Below are positions 47,051-56,266 of a stretch of DNA of 64,000 bases, one piece after another. Origin of the DNA: Bacteroidota bacterium. Its GTDB lineage: Bacteria > Bacteroidota > Bacteroidia > Chitinophagales > JADIYW01. The DNA is taken from contig JADIYW010000026.1 of NCBI GenBank assembly GCA_016705125.1, forward strand, positions 1 through 64,000. Direction: 5' to 3'. Position 1 is the stretch's first letter; each line of letters opens with the position of its first letter. The position numbers were made by a program, and so were the translations under genes. The notes under the pieces were generated by a model. That model made no database searches. It was given only the letters and a program-made list of their open reading frames with translations, and was not told the origin of the DNA.

Positions 47051-49860
47051 AAACCAGCACTTAAGTCTTCTCTTTTAATGATTGTTTGCTTATTCGTTCC
47101 TCTTTTCTGCATAACCAATCTACCATTCAAATCATAAATTTCGAGGTCAAAACCATCACCATCAAATTTATCGAGGAACAAGATTGCTTCATTTCTCATC
47201 GGATTTGGATACAATTTGGCCGAGAGTAAAGTATTGGGTTTAGGTACAAACAAGGCAATTCTTACAAAATCTTTACCGACAGTATGAAATACCTGATTGG
47301 TAACAACAGCTCTTGTATAATCGAAAAACACATTGGCCCTATTATAAATTTTGGTACCATTAGGTACATTTTCTTTTACCCTAATTCTAAACTTAAAAAA
47401 TGCACTTCGCTCCAATACTGGACTGCTAGCTCCTTTCAAATTTATATTATCAAACACTACTTTTAATACACCATTATCATGCAATTCAAAAGAAAGCCCA
47501 CTACTATAACTTCCCATTTTAAAAGTGCTAATATCAAGAAAAGGAGAAAGTGAATCTATAATTTCAATTTGTTTAATCGAATCATTGAATTCATTTTCGA
47601 AGAAAACAGTGTAATCAATATATGAATTTGGCAAAATAAATCTTTCTGGATCATAGCCTACAGGTTGGGCGATTTGTCGTTGATTAGCGGTGCTAAGTAC
47701 ACTTTCTTTATAATCAATTGCAATAAAATCTGTTTCATCATCTTGAGGAAAAATGGACACAAAACCAGTATTAAATCCTAAAGTTCGATTTGCTTGGCAA
47801 CCTTCGAGTACATAAGATGCAGTTTCATCACCCAAAAGTTCAGGTAAAGCATTATCTTCTTCTACTTCCAACCTAAATGTTTTTCCATCACCTGCAGGTA
47901 CAGCAATTATAGTTTCTTCTCCAGCTCCTAATTGGAAATCAAATGCTTGTCTTATTACTTCATCTTGAATAACGATGCCTCCCTTTGGACCACCCATTGG
48001 CCCTTTAATATTTTTAATTCTAAATTTTATCGAATCGCCAGTACATTGTCCACTAACTTCAATATCAGGCCCTAAATAAGTAACAGGCAAACAAACATTA
48101 TCTGGAAAAATATGTGCTTTTACAAAATATGCCTCTCCGTCTATAGTTGAATCGCAATCAACTATAACATCTATGTAAAAGGTGCCTGAAGATTGAGCCT
48201 CAATATTTCCCAATGGAAAACTATATATTTTACCATTTTGAACATTAAAGGGTATGCTACTACTTGTATAATCCAAATATGGATCTAACTCAATTTCTAC
48301 AAATGCACCAGCTACATCATTGCCACTTTTATTGGCATAATTGACTGTATATCTTGCTGGATTACATCTCTCCAATTTAGGCACACCTAAATCTACAAAC
48401 AATTCGTTACAATTTTCATTCGGCTTTGCAGCAAAAACAATTGCCTTAGACATGTGTGTTTCACCAAAAACAACTATTTGAACAGAATCACAACTCATTT
48501 TCCAACTGGGATGTTGATCAATATTTATTGTAACTTCAAAAGTTCCAGTATCAATAAGCATATCATAATTTCCATTCTTATCCGTTTCTGCAAAGAAAGT
48601 TCCATTAGCACCCTTTGCAGTTACAATCCATCCTTCTAGGTTATAATCTGATGCATTTGGAAGACAATCTTTATTAATATCAGCATATACTTTACCATAA
48701 AGTTTATCATTATAGGTTTCACCCAAGTCATTTGTTCTAAATACATATACATCAGTTGGACCAACAGTTGATTCATTAGAATATCCAGCAATGGCAAATC
48801 CTCCATCACTTAATTGTTGAAAACTGCGCGCTCTTTCAATTTTTACATCACCCAATTCCTTTGTAGAAATCACTTGACCATCAAAATTAATTTTGATAAG
48901 TAAAATCTGACCTGTTGTATTAGAAGAAGTTGAATTACAACCTAAAATATATCCATCTGATTGTGGTTCTACATGGTATCCCTCAGATTTTCCAAGTCCA
49001 ACATAAAAACGGCTCCACTCTTTAACGCCATTCGAATCAACTTTTAAAACAAATATTTTCCTATCGGCTGCAAATCTTGATTCGCCACACATTATAAATC
49101 CCTTATCTGGAGTAGGTTTTATATCCCTTACAACACCGAAATTGAAAGATTCATATACTTTTGAAAAAATAACATTAGCGTTCTTATCCAATTTTGCTAA
49201 CAAAACTCTAAATGCTAAAGTATTTGGATTTAAAGAACTGCCCGTAATTACAAAACCGCCATTTTCCAATCCCTCCAAGTCAGTTCCTACATTAAAATTA
49301 TCAGTAGCTCCAAAATTATTTTCAAACAAAACATTCCCATCAAAATCTATTTTTACAAGTTTAATTTTTGAGTCATTTGCATTTACAACATTAGTGCCCA
49401 TAATCACAAATCCATCTGTGGTTTTTGACATAGTTAGGATATTCAAATTAAAACCCAAGATATTAATTCCCTTCTCCCATTTTTTCTTGCCAAAAGCATC
49501 TAATTTCATTACATAAGCATTCTTAAAGCCAGCAATATCTCTTGAAGCCAAAACCATAAAACCACCATCTTCCATTTCCAAAATGGCGTGTCCATTTTCA
49601 ATAGACTCGTCTCCATATTTATAATCCCATATTTTTTTGCCAAATTGATCCAATCTCAATACATAAACCTGAAGGTCGTTAACCACATTACCTGAGGTTC
49701 CACAAATGATAAAACCACCATCGAGTGTTTGCCTAATAAAAGTGGCAGTTTCGGCGCTATCCTGACCAAAATTCTTTTCCCACTTTTGTGCAAAAGAATG
49801 GGTAGAACAACATAAATAAATTGCCGCAAGCAATAATATTCTTTTTAAAAATCCATTCAT
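46987..49860 (-). CDS. Large secreted beta-propeller-like protein with DUF7619-type and T9SS sorting domains
   Basis: 957 residues. Signal peptide of about 24 residues (THSFAQ). Residues about 25-385 hold seven or so repeats of the type TLDGGFIICGTSG...VYVLRLDQFGKKIWDYKYG, forming a propeller. A cysteine-containing Ig/SdrD-like region follows (YGKVYADINKDCLPNASDYN, about 390-480), then DUF11-like sheets. Near 820-860 comes the conserved close PNGTKIYNRANVFFDYTRAV then VTNQVFHTV. The final 80 residues are a type A T9SS domain (LYPNPMRNEAILF, LEIYDLNGRLVMQK, LSAGFYIFNI). It should be exported to the cell surface; the binding partner is unknown. It has a promoter-like TAAATTTG upstream. Confidence 0.88.
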   Translation of the reverse strand: MNGFLKRILLLAAIYLCCSTHSFAQKWEKNFGQDSAETATFIRQTLDGGFIICGTSGNVVNDLQVYVLRLDQFGKKIWDYKYGDESIENGHAILEMEDGGFMVLASRDIAGFKNAYVMKLDAFGKKKWEKGINILGFNLNILTMSKTTDGFVIMGTNVVNANDSKIKLVKIDFDGNVLFENNFGATDNFNVGTDLEGLENGGFVITGSSLNPNTLAFRVLLAKLDKNANVIFSKVYESFNFGVVRDIKPTPDKGFIMCGESRFAADRKIFVLKVDSNGVKEWSRFYVGLGKSEGYHVEPQSDGYILGCNSTSSNTTGQILLIKINFDGQVISTKELGDVKIERARSFQQLSDGGFAIAGYSNESTVGPTDVYVFRTNDLGETYNDKLYGKVYADINKDCLPNASDYNLEGWIVTAKGANGTFFAETDKNGNYDMLIDTGTFEVTINIDQHPSWKMSCDSVQIVVFGETHMSKAIVFAAKPNENCNELFVDLGVPKLERCNPARYTVNYANKSGNDVAGAFVEIELDPYLDYTSSSIPFNVQNGKIYSFPLGNIEAQSSGTFYIDVIVDCDSTIDGEAYFVKAHIFPDNVCLPVTYLGPDIEVSGQCTGDSIKFRIKNIKGPMGGPKGGIVIQDEVIRQAFDFQLGAGEETIIAVPAGDGKTFRLEVEEDNALPELLGDETASYVLEGCQANRTLGFNTGFVSIFPQDDETDFIAIDYKESVLSTANQRQIAQPVGYDPERFILPNSYIDYTVFFENEFNDSIKQIEIIDSLSPFLDISTFKMGSYSSGLSFELHDNGVLKVVFDNINLKGASSPVLERSAFFKFRIRVKENVPNGTKIYNRANVFFDYTRAVVTNQVFHTVGKDFVRIALFVPKPNTLLSAKLYPNPMRNEAILFLDKFDGDGFDLEIYDLNGRLVMQKRGTNKQTIIKREDLSAGFYIFNIKEDGVLLGNGKIIVE

Positions 49861-49895
49861 ATATATTTAGATTACAGTACTTTAACAATAATACA

Positions 49896-49903
49896 CAAAT
49901 TTA
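49896..49903 (-). promoter_or_regulatory. Predicted -7 element of the 957-aa surface protein
   Basis: On the minus strand TAAATTTG, a TAnnTTTG match 35 bases before the ATG at 49860. No confident -33 box. Confidence 0.35.
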
Positions 49904-49980
49904 TAAAAATAAAACGAAATACTAAAAAACATTTTTTTATCTTTATCGGAAATTTTTTGCCATTTTAAAGCTATTTATCG

Positions 49981-51393
49981 ATGTATACCAGTAAAATGAT
50001 TAGAGTTTACAAATCTCTAAGTGATGCCGAATTAAGAAAATTCAAAAAGTGGGTCTATTCACCATTTGCAAATCGACATACAGATGTTCAAAAAATGATA
50101 GATTTTTTAATGTCTCGTGCTAGCATTTCGCCTGCCACTACAAATAAGGAAAGAGCATATAACTTCATTTTTCCTGACGAAACAATAGATTTAAAGAAAC
50201 TAAGGTATGTAATGGCTTATACTTTAGATGTTTTAGAAGAATTTATTGCTTATATGGCATTTAGTAGAAATAAATCAGATTTCAACAATATTTTAGCCAA
50301 AGAATATAGAGAAAGAAAATTAAGCAGTTTTGCAAATGAATCGCTTGAAAACTTTAAAGAAACTTTAAAAAATTATCCTCTAAAAGACAGTAATGCTTTA
50401 AGAAAACATTTCGATTATGAACTTGAAAATTTATATCAAATTGGAGATGAAAACAGACACGGATTTTTTAATTTTAAGGAAGTAGTTTCAACACTTAATG
50501 TTTATTATATAGCCGAAACGTTAAAACATGCATGTTCGATATTAATGCATGAAACGATGAGTGATAAAAAATATGAAATACCATTAATTGATTCCATTTT
50601 AGAGGAGGTGGAAAAGAATGATTATGAACAATACCCAGCAGTTTTAGTCTATTTTTATATCTACAAATCGCTTTTATCACCATCTGAAAATTATTATTTC
50701 GATAAATTAATGCCATTGCTCGACAACAATGAACAATTTTTTACCCATTCAGAATGGAAAGACGTTTACCTTTTTACAATAAATTATAGTATAAAAAGAG
50801 TGAATTCAATTGATGGAGATTATCAAACACTTTTCTCACTCTATAAAAAATCATTGGAGAAAGGCTATCTGCTAAATATGAACGAAATAGATAAATTTGC
50901 TTACCGAAATATTACACGGGTAGGTTTAATCTTAGGTGAATATGATTGGGTAAAAACATTTTTAGAAGAATACAAAGATAAATTAGACCCCAAATACAAA
51001 GAACAAGTATACTTAATTAATCTGGCTCAATACTATTTCTCCATAAAAGCATTTGATAAAACTATGCCTTTATTATTAACTGTAGAATATTCAGATGTAT
51101 TGCATGTGATTGGTGCCAAATTGATGCTTATGAAAATATACTACGAAACCAATGAATTTGATGCCTTAGATTCGTTTATAGAAAGTTTTGGCACCTTTTT
51201 AAAAAGAAAGAAAAAGCTTGGATATCACAAAAAAGTATATCTAAACATACTAAATATGACAAAACTATTACTCAAATTAGATGATTATGATATAATTGAA
51301 AAAGAAAGAGTAAGAGCGAAAATTGAAATGACAAAACCTGTAGGCGAAAAAAATTGGTTAATGGAACAATTAAATAAAAAAAATAAGCGATGA
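49981..51393 (+). CDS. Large helical (TPR-like) protein, 470 aa
   Basis: I cannot name the family. It opens with YKSLSDAELRKFKKWVYSPFANRHTDVQKMIDFL, a pattern of a helix followed by an aromatic-Pro turn. The rest is one helical hairpin after another (for example GEYDWVKTFLEEYKDKLDPK, and AKLMLMKIYYETNEFDALD), in the manner of TPR repeats. There is no signal or membrane segment, so it is probably a cytoplasmic scaffold. The hydratase gene overlaps its stop by four bases (ATGA), so the two are co-translated. Length, composition and helical build resemble the protein at 14760-16202. Confidence 0.75.
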   Translation: MYTSKMIRVYKSLSDAELRKFKKWVYSPFANRHTDVQKMIDFLMSRASISPATTNKERAYNFIFPDETIDLKKLRYVMAYTLDVLEEFIAYMAFSRNKSDFNNILAKEYRERKLSSFANESLENFKETLKNYPLKDSNALRKHFDYELENLYQIGDENRHGFFNFKEVVSTLNVYYIAETLKHACSILMHETMSDKKYEIPLIDSILEEVEKNDYEQYPAVLVYFYIYKSLLSPSENYYFDKLMPLLDNNEQFFTHSEWKDVYLFTINYSIKRVNSIDGDYQTLFSLYKKSLEKGYLLNMNEIDKFAYRNITRVGLILGEYDWVKTFLEEYKDKLDPKYKEQVYLINLAQYYFSIKAFDKTMPLLLTVEYSDVLHVIGAKLMLMKIYYETNEFDALDSFIESFGTFLKRKKKLGYHKKVYLNILNMTKLLLKLDDYDIIEKERVRAKIEMTKPVGEKNWLMEQLNKKNKR

Positions 51394-52244
51394 AACAAAT
51401 AGAAATCGACCTAAATACAAAATGGTGGAATTTGTATCCAAATATTCTATTTACAAAAGTAAAAAAAGGACCTTTAAGTCTGCCAGAAATTGAAATTTTA
51501 CAACAAAATGTACCATTTGACGCCAAAGAAATAGGCAAATACAATCAATTATGCGAAATTGAAGAAACGGTATTCGTGCCTCCCACCTACTTACATATAA
51601 TTTGTATGCCAAGCCACCTAAGCCTATTAACGCATAAAGATACTGGGCTAGCACTTTTTGGACTTATTCATTTGTCGAATAGGATAAAACAATTTCGAGG
51701 TATTAGAAAATCAGAACTTATAAATACAAAAACAAAATTTGGTCAGCTTTTGGCTCATGACAAAGGGCAAGCTATAGAAATTATAACCCAAATTTTTGTT
51801 CAATCAGAATTAGTTTGGGAATCATCCACTATTTTCTTAAAAAAAGGAAAAAATCCTATTGGACCTGAATTTATTGCTAAACAAATAGATATTGACACCC
51901 AATATACTAAAGAATTATGGACCTTTTCATTTTTCCTGGGACAAAAATATGCGCTAGTTTCAGGCGATTTTAACCCTATACATCTTTTCCCATTAAGTGC
52001 TAAACTATTTGGAATGCCAAAACATATTGCACATGGCATGTACTCGAAGGCCAAAATAATGGGCAATATTATGAAAGAAATAAAAAGCGATAAATTTGAG
52101 GTTACTGTTTATTTCAAACTTCCAATTTATTTGCCAGCTAATGTCATATTTAGAAAAAATAAAGAAAAAGAGCTAATTGTTTTTGATGTAGTAGATGAAA
52201 AAATGGAAAAACCCCACCTCAAAGGTTATTTCCAAACATTTTAG
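51390..52244 (+). CDS. MaoC-like (hot-dog fold) dehydratase
   Basis: A 284-residue protein with an N-terminal degenerate half and a C-terminal MaoC hydratase half. The second carries the signature YALVSGDFNPIHLF (near 190-203) with the catalytic Asp and His of the D-x4-H pair, followed by AKLFGMPKHIAHGMYSKA. Such double hot-dog enzymes hydrate enoyl-CoA or enoyl-ACP; substrate unknown. It is translationally coupled to the upstream helical protein by a four-base ATGA overlap, and the accB-accC fatty-acid genes lie further downstream. A role in lipid metabolism is likely but inferred. Confidence 0.8.
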   Translation: MKQIEIDLNTKWWNLYPNILFTKVKKGPLSLPEIEILQQNVPFDAKEIGKYNQLCEIEETVFVPPTYLHIICMPSHLSLLTHKDTGLALFGLIHLSNRIKQFRGIRKSELINTKTKFGQLLAHDKGQAIEIITQIFVQSELVWESSTIFLKKGKNPIGPEFIAKQIDIDTQYTKELWTFSFFLGQKYALVSGDFNPIHLFPLSAKLFGMPKHIAHGMYSKAKIMGNIMKEIKSDKFEVTVYFKLPIYLPANVIFRKNKEKELIVFDVVDEKMEKPHLKGYFQTF

Positions 52245-52267
52245 CATTATTACCTTTAAATTAAGAC

Positions 52268-52297
52268 TTGCAAAGTTTAAATTAAAGCGTATCTTTG
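52268..52297 (+). promoter_or_regulatory. Predicted promoter of DUF177-rpmF
   Basis: TTG (52268-52270), exactly 19 bases, TATCTTTG (52290-52297). It is one of the best promoter matches in the window. It shows that the in-frame TTG at 52295 cannot be the translation start of the next gene. Confidence 0.7.
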
Positions 52298-52324
52298 CAG
52301 TCCGTTTTAGGAAAATTAAGTAAA

Positions 52325-52867
52325 GTGGATAAGTTTAAAGAATATAAAATACCACATATTGGGCTTAAAAAAGAAGTTCATGACTTTATTTTCCATTTAG
52401 ACGAAACGTTCTTTTCAAATTTTGAAGACTCAATCATTGGAAAATCAGCAATTGAGGCAAGGGTAAATTTTGACAAATCACATGAGCCGAATTTATTGAC
52501 TTTTAAAATAAAAGGCAATATAGATGCGGATTGTGATAAGTGTGCTGCTATAACTTCTATAAAAATAGAAGGAGAATTTCGTGTTTTCATAAAATTACAT
52601 GATGAATTAGCGCTATCAAACGAGCTAGATGATCCAGAAATTTTGTTTATTAAGACAGACACACCTGAAATAGACTTGTCTTCTTATCTATATGAATTTT
52701 CACATCTTTGTATTCCTTTTATAAAAAGCTGTGAAAAGCCATTTGAATCCAAGGATTGTGATTTAGAAGTAGCATCAAAATTAAGTGCCTTAAAAAAAGC
52801 AGAAGAAACTGAACACCAAATAACCGACCCAAGATGGGCGGGATTAAATAAATTAAAAGATAAATAA
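52325..52867 (+). CDS. DUF177 / YceD family protein
   Basis: A 180-residue protein with the YceD pattern: FDKSHEPNLLTFKIKGNIDADCDKCA, with a CxxC pair (CDKC), then IKIEGEFRVFIKLHDELA, and a late DLSSYLYEFSHLCIPFIKSC with two more Cys. Four Cys in two pairs could bind zinc. YceD is found next to rpmF in many bacteria and is linked to 23S rRNA handling and ribosome assembly. The GTG at 52325 is the likely start, because the in-frame TTG at 52295 lies inside the -7 element. Ten bases separate it from rpmF. Confidence 0.88.
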   Translation: MDKFKEYKIPHIGLKKEVHDFIFHLDETFFSNFEDSIIGKSAIEARVNFDKSHEPNLLTFKIKGNIDADCDKCAAITSIKIEGEFRVFIKLHDELALSNELDDPEILFIKTDTPEIDLSSYLYEFSHLCIPFIKSCEKPFESKDCDLEVASKLSALKKAEETEHQITDPRWAGLNKLKDK

Positions 52868-52876
52868 TAAATAGTC

Positions 52877-53065
52877 ATGCCAAATCCGAAGCGCAAACAT
52901 TCAAAACAAAGGAGAGACAAAAGAAGAACTCATGATCACGCTGCATTACCAAATGTTGCTGTTGACAAAACCACAGGCACACCTCACTTAATGCACCGTG
53001 CATTTAAAGTGGATGGTGACTTATTTTATAAAGGGAAATTATTTATCCAAGGATTCAAAGCATAA
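52877..53065 (+). CDS. rpmF: Ribosomal protein bL32
   Basis: A 62-residue large-subunit protein. MPNPKRKHSKQRRDKRRTHD is the conserved basic N-terminus, followed by the AALPNVAVDKTTGTPHLMHRA region. The usual CxxC and CxxC-like zinc ligands of bL32 are absent here (DKTTGTPHLMHRA), so this is a zinc-independent form. It follows DUF177 by 9 bases and is co-transcribed with it. A hairpin downstream separates it from efp. Confidence 0.95.
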   Translation: MPNPKRKHSKQRRDKRRTHDHAALPNVAVDKTTGTPHLMHRAFKVDGDLFYKGKLFIQGFKA

Positions 53066-53090
53066 TCCTTTTGATTTCATAAACATATTG

Positions 53091-53127
53091 CCCGGTCGAG
53101 TATTTTTCAACCGGGTATTTGTTTTTA
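53091..53127 (+). terminator. Terminator or attenuator between rpmF and efp
   Basis: CCCGGT (53091-53096) pairs with ACCGGG (53110-53115), a six-base stem followed by a T-rich stretch ending GTTTTT. It comes 26 bases after the rpmF stop and 19 before the efp ATG. It may end the DUF177-rpmF message fully or partly. Confidence 0.7.
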
Positions 53128-53146
53128 AAAAAAATAAACATTTAAA

Positions 53147-53710
53147 ATGGCATCTACTTCAGAATTTAGAAATGGTTTCTGCTTTGAGTATAATAACGAC
53201 ATATATACTATTGTAGAATTTTTGCACGTAAAACCTGGTAAAGGAGCTGCATTTGTAAGAACTAAATTAAAAAGTTTAACAAATGGTCGTGTACTTGAAA
53301 ACAACTTTCCTTCAGGGGCAAAAGTAACCGATGTAAGGGTTGAAAGAAGGCAATATCAATTTTTATATGAAGAAGATGGCAATTACAATTTCATGAATAA
53401 TGAAAATTTTGACCAAGTTGTAATTCCAAAAGAATTAATAAACAATACTGATTTACTTAAAGAAGGAGATGTTTGCGAAATCCTTTTTCATGCAGAAAAA
53501 GAAATACCTTTAACTTGTGAAATACCTGTATCTGTTATATTAGAAGTTACTTATACAGAAAATGGTTTAAAAGGAGATACCGCTACCAATGCCCTTAAAC
53601 CTGCGACAGTAGAAACTGGAGCAACAGTAAGAGTGCCATTATTTGTAAATACTGGTGACAAAATAAAGATAAATACCACAGATAATTCATATATTGAGCG
53701 AGCAAAATAG
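53147..53710 (+). CDS. efp: Translation elongation factor P
   Basis: A 187-residue factor that rescues ribosomes stalled at polyproline. Three OB/KOW domains: N-terminal FRNGFCFEYNNDIYTIVEF, a middle ERRQYQFLYEEDGNYNFMNNENF, and a C-terminal VPLFVNTGDKIKINT. The modified-residue loop is PGKGAA (30-35) with Lys32 at the tip. No epmA/epmB or ymfI-type modification gene lies nearby. It precedes accB by only seven bases. Confidence 0.96.
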   Translation: MASTSEFRNGFCFEYNNDIYTIVEFLHVKPGKGAAFVRTKLKSLTNGRVLENNFPSGAKVTDVRVERRQYQFLYEEDGNYNFMNNENFDQVVIPKELINNTDLLKEGDVCEILFHAEKEIPLTCEIPVSVILEVTYTENGLKGDTATNALKPATVETGATVRVPLFVNTGDKIKINTTDNSYIERAK

Positions 53711-53717
53711 TTCTAGA

Positions 53718-54218
53718 ATGGATCAGAATCAAATAAAAGAGCTTATAAAGCTCATCAATCAAACAGAAATTGGAGAGTTAAAAATCCAAAACGGCGATTT
53801 TAAGATCTCTATAAGGAGAAAAGATTATCAAAAAAGGAGCAATACAAATACATCTGTTGTTAGCCAAATGCCAAACTTTACTCCTGGTCCAGCGCCTACT
53901 ACTGCAATTGCTACTCCAACAGAGCAAAAAGAAGAAAATATTGCTGTTCCAACTCCTGTTGTTGAGAACAACGGTAAGTACATTACCATGAAATCCCCGA
54001 TGATTGGTTCATTCTATCGTTCACCAGGACCTGATAAGGAACCTTATGTAAAAGTTGGAGATACTGTGGAAAAAGGTCAAGTTTTGTGTATGATTGAAGC
54101 AATGAAATTATTCAATGAAATAGAATCTGAGTACTCAGGCACTATCGTAAAAGTACTTATAGACAATTCCTCTCCTGTAGAATACGACCAAGCTCTTTTT
54201 CTTATAGACCCACAATAA
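53718..54218 (+). CDS. accB: Biotin carboxyl carrier protein of acetyl-CoA carboxylase
   Basis: A 166-residue carrier subunit. N-terminal helix MDQNQIKELIKLINQTEIGE, a Pro/Ala/Thr-rich linker (about 50-85), then the biotinyl domain with MKSPMIGSFYRSPGPDKEPYV and the biotin site EAMKLFN, Lys130. The ATG at 53718 is the sensible start: a TTG 24 bases earlier overlaps efp. It lies six bases upstream of accC, so the two subunits are made together. It takes CO2 from AccC and passes it to acetyl-CoA via AccAD, which are not in this window. Confidence 0.95.
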   Translation: MDQNQIKELIKLINQTEIGELKIQNGDFKISIRRKDYQKRSNTNTSVVSQMPNFTPGPAPTTAIATPTEQKEENIAVPTPVVENNGKYITMKSPMIGSFYRSPGPDKEPYVKVGDTVEKGQVLCMIEAMKLFNEIESEYSGTIVKVLIDNSSPVEYDQALFLIDPQ

Positions 54219-54224
54219 TTTATC

Positions 54225-55577
54225 GTGTTTAAGAAAATTTTAATAGCTAATCGGGGTGAAATAGCAATGCGTATAATACGTACTTGTAAAGAAATGAATA
54301 TAAAAACAGTAGCTGTTTATTCTACTGCCGACCGTGATTCCATGCACACCCGATTTGCAGATGAGGCAGTGTGTATTGGTCCACCACAAAGCAAAGACTC
54401 CTACCTTAACATACCAAGTATAATGGCAGCTGCCGAAATAACCAATGCGGATGCGATACATCCTGGTTATGGTTTTTTGGCTGAAAATGCATCTTTTGCA
54501 GAAATTTGTGGCGAATATGGCATTAAATTTATAGGTCCAACACCCGAAATGATTCGAAAAATGGGTGACAAAATTACTGCTAAAGAAACCGTTATTGCTG
54601 CTAATGTACCTGTAGTACCAGGTTCAAAAGGCTTATTGGAGCATGCAGAAGAAGCAATTGAATTATCTGATAAAATTGGATACCCTGTTATACTAAAAGC
54701 AACGGCAGGTGGTGGCGGAAAAGGAATGCGAATAGCTTGGAATAAAGAAGAACTTGCAGATGCATTCAACATGGCATCGACTGAGGCTTTGGCTGCCTTT
54801 GGAAATGGAGGCATGTACCTTGAAAAATATATTGAAGAACCACGCCATATAGAAATACAAGTAGCTGGCGATCAATATGGAAATATTTGCCACCTCTCAG
54901 AAAGAGACTGTTCGATACAAAGAAGACACCAAAAACTAATTGAAGAATGTCCTTCACCCTTTGTTGATAAAAAATTAAGAGAAAGACTTGGCGAAGCTGC
55001 CTTAAATGCAGCAAAAGCAATTAATTATGAAGGCTTAGGAACCGTAGAGTTTTTGGTGGACAAACACAAGAATTTCTACTTTATGGAAATGAATACTCGT
55101 ATCCAAGTAGAACATCCTGTAACCGAGGAAGTAATGGATTGGGATTTGGTAAAAGAACAAATAAAAATTGCAGCAGGCATTAAAATAACTGGAAAAAATT
55201 ATTTTCCAACCATTCATGCAATCGAATGTAGAATAAATGCTGAAGATCCATTTAAAAATTTCATGCCTAGTCCTGGCAAAATCACATTCTTACATACATC
55301 AAAAGGACACGGAGTAAGAGTAGATACGCATGTAACAGCAGGATATACTATTCCTCCATACTATGATTCAATGATAGCTAAAATAATTTGTAGAGCCAAT
55401 ACAAGAATTGAAGCAATTGACAAAATGAAAAGAGCTTTGGATGAATTCTATATTGAAGGGATTAAAACAACTATTCCTTTCCATAAAGCACTTATGAATG
55501 ATCCAGAATTTAGAAAAGGAAACTTTACAACCAAATTTTTGGAAACATTCGACTTTAGCACAATGCCCAAAGATTGA
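54225..55577 (+). CDS. accC: Biotin carboxylase of acetyl-CoA carboxylase
   Basis: A 450-residue ATP-grasp enzyme that carboxylates the biotin of AccB. GTG start; FKKILIANRGEIAMRIIRTC is the standard N-terminus. The ATP-binding glycine-rich loop is KATAGGGGKGMR (near 160). HIEIQVAGDQYGN, RDCSIQRRHQKLIEE and FYFMEMNTRIQVEHPVTE with the catalytic and metal residues (Glu, Arg) follow. The length is normal. It is the end of the DUF177-rpmF-efp-accB-accC cluster. The 63 bases to the next, convergent gene carry only word-like AT-rich sequence. Confidence 0.96.
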   Translation: MFKKILIANRGEIAMRIIRTCKEMNIKTVAVYSTADRDSMHTRFADEAVCIGPPQSKDSYLNIPSIMAAAEITNADAIHPGYGFLAENASFAEICGEYGIKFIGPTPEMIRKMGDKITAKETVIAANVPVVPGSKGLLEHAEEAIELSDKIGYPVILKATAGGGGKGMRIAWNKEELADAFNMASTEALAAFGNGGMYLEKYIEEPRHIEIQVAGDQYGNICHLSERDCSIQRRHQKLIEECPSPFVDKKLRERLGEAALNAAKAINYEGLGTVEFLVDKHKNFYFMEMNTRIQVEHPVTEEVMDWDLVKEQIKIAAGIKITGKNYFPTIHAIECRINAEDPFKNFMPSPGKITFLHTSKGHGVRVDTHVTAGYTIPPYYDSMIAKIICRANTRIEAIDKMKRALDEFYIEGIKTTIPFHKALMNDPEFRKGNFTTKFLETFDFSTMPKD

Positions 55578-55640
55578 GAAGAGGAAGATGTGAGATTTGA
55601 GAAATAAGATTTAAGGTTTTTAATTGAAAATTAAACGTTT

Positions 55641-56033
55641 CTATTTTTTCAATTGAAATTCTCCAAGCCTGCCTGTAATCCAAACTTCTACCCACACAAA
55701 TGCCACCAGCCAAAAAATTGCAGGAAAAATTTGAATGGGCTTAAAATCACTTTTTAGGGTCATAAACATAAAAATTACGACAGTACGTAAAAAAAACTTA
55801 ATCATCATTCCAAACATTGAAAAACCAATTGCTTTGGAAGGATTAGCAGTAAGGCTTAGTTTTAAGATTTGCAAATAGATAAATCCAAATAGCGAAAATG
55901 TAATGGCAAAAAACAAGGAAGATTCCATAAATATGTTAGTGCTATCAAAAAAATCTAGCCCAAAAGAAAGCAATAATGAAAAGCAGGTAAAGATGAAATA
56001 TGGCAGTACTATTCTTTGATTAAATGATGTCAT
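55641..56033 (-). CDS. Small membrane protein of an AtpZ-associated type
   Basis: A 130-residue protein with four hydrophobic helices (for example YFIFTCFSLLLSFGLDFF near 12-29, LFFAITFSLFGFIYLQIL near 41-58, and IFPAIFWLVAFVWVEVWITG near 102-121). It overlaps the atpZ stop by four bases (ATGA). A protein of this size between atpZ and atpB is frequent in Bacteroidota ATP synthase clusters and resembles AtpI-type assembly factors. No atpB follows here: the next gene is accC, on the opposite strand. Function is inferred from position. Confidence 0.6.
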   Translation of the reverse strand: MTSFNQRIVLPYFIFTCFSLLLSFGLDFFDSTNIFMESSLFFAITFSLFGFIYLQILKLSLTANPSKAIGFSMFGMMIKFFLRTVVIFMFMTLKSDFKPIQIFPAIFWLVAFVWVEVWITGRLGEFQLKK

Positions 56034-56266
56034 TTTTTTGAAAGCCGTTTGATAATACTATAAAATGAAATGCCGGTAAAAAAAACCAAAAATAGAATAG
56101 TAAAAATTGGCGTTTTCATTTTAAGCCATTTATCCAATTTCCATCCAATAAATGCACCCAAACCAACCGTTGCAAACATTTCAAAAGCCATACCTCCATA
56201 TTGTGCATAGGTTTTGGCACCTTTATTTAGCTCCTCTAGATCATCCTTTTTGTTATTTTGCGACAT
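56030..56266 (-). CDS. atpZ: AtpZ/AtpI-family ATP synthase accessory protein
   Basis: A 78-residue protein with two membrane helices. GGMAFEMFATVGLGAFIGWKLDKWL (about 24-48) and TPIFTILFLVFFTGISFYSIIKRL (about 52-75) are the AtpZ pattern. It helps assemble the F-type ATP synthase c-ring or bring in Mg2+; that role is by family analogy. Its start overlaps the bactofilin stop by 14 bases and its stop overlaps the next gene by four, so translation is tightly coupled. The ATP synthase subunits themselves are not in this window. Confidence 0.8.
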   Translation of the reverse strand: MSQNNKKDDLEELNKGAKTYAQYGGMAFEMFATVGLGAFIGWKLDKWLKMKTPIFTILFLVFFTGISFYSIIKRLSKK

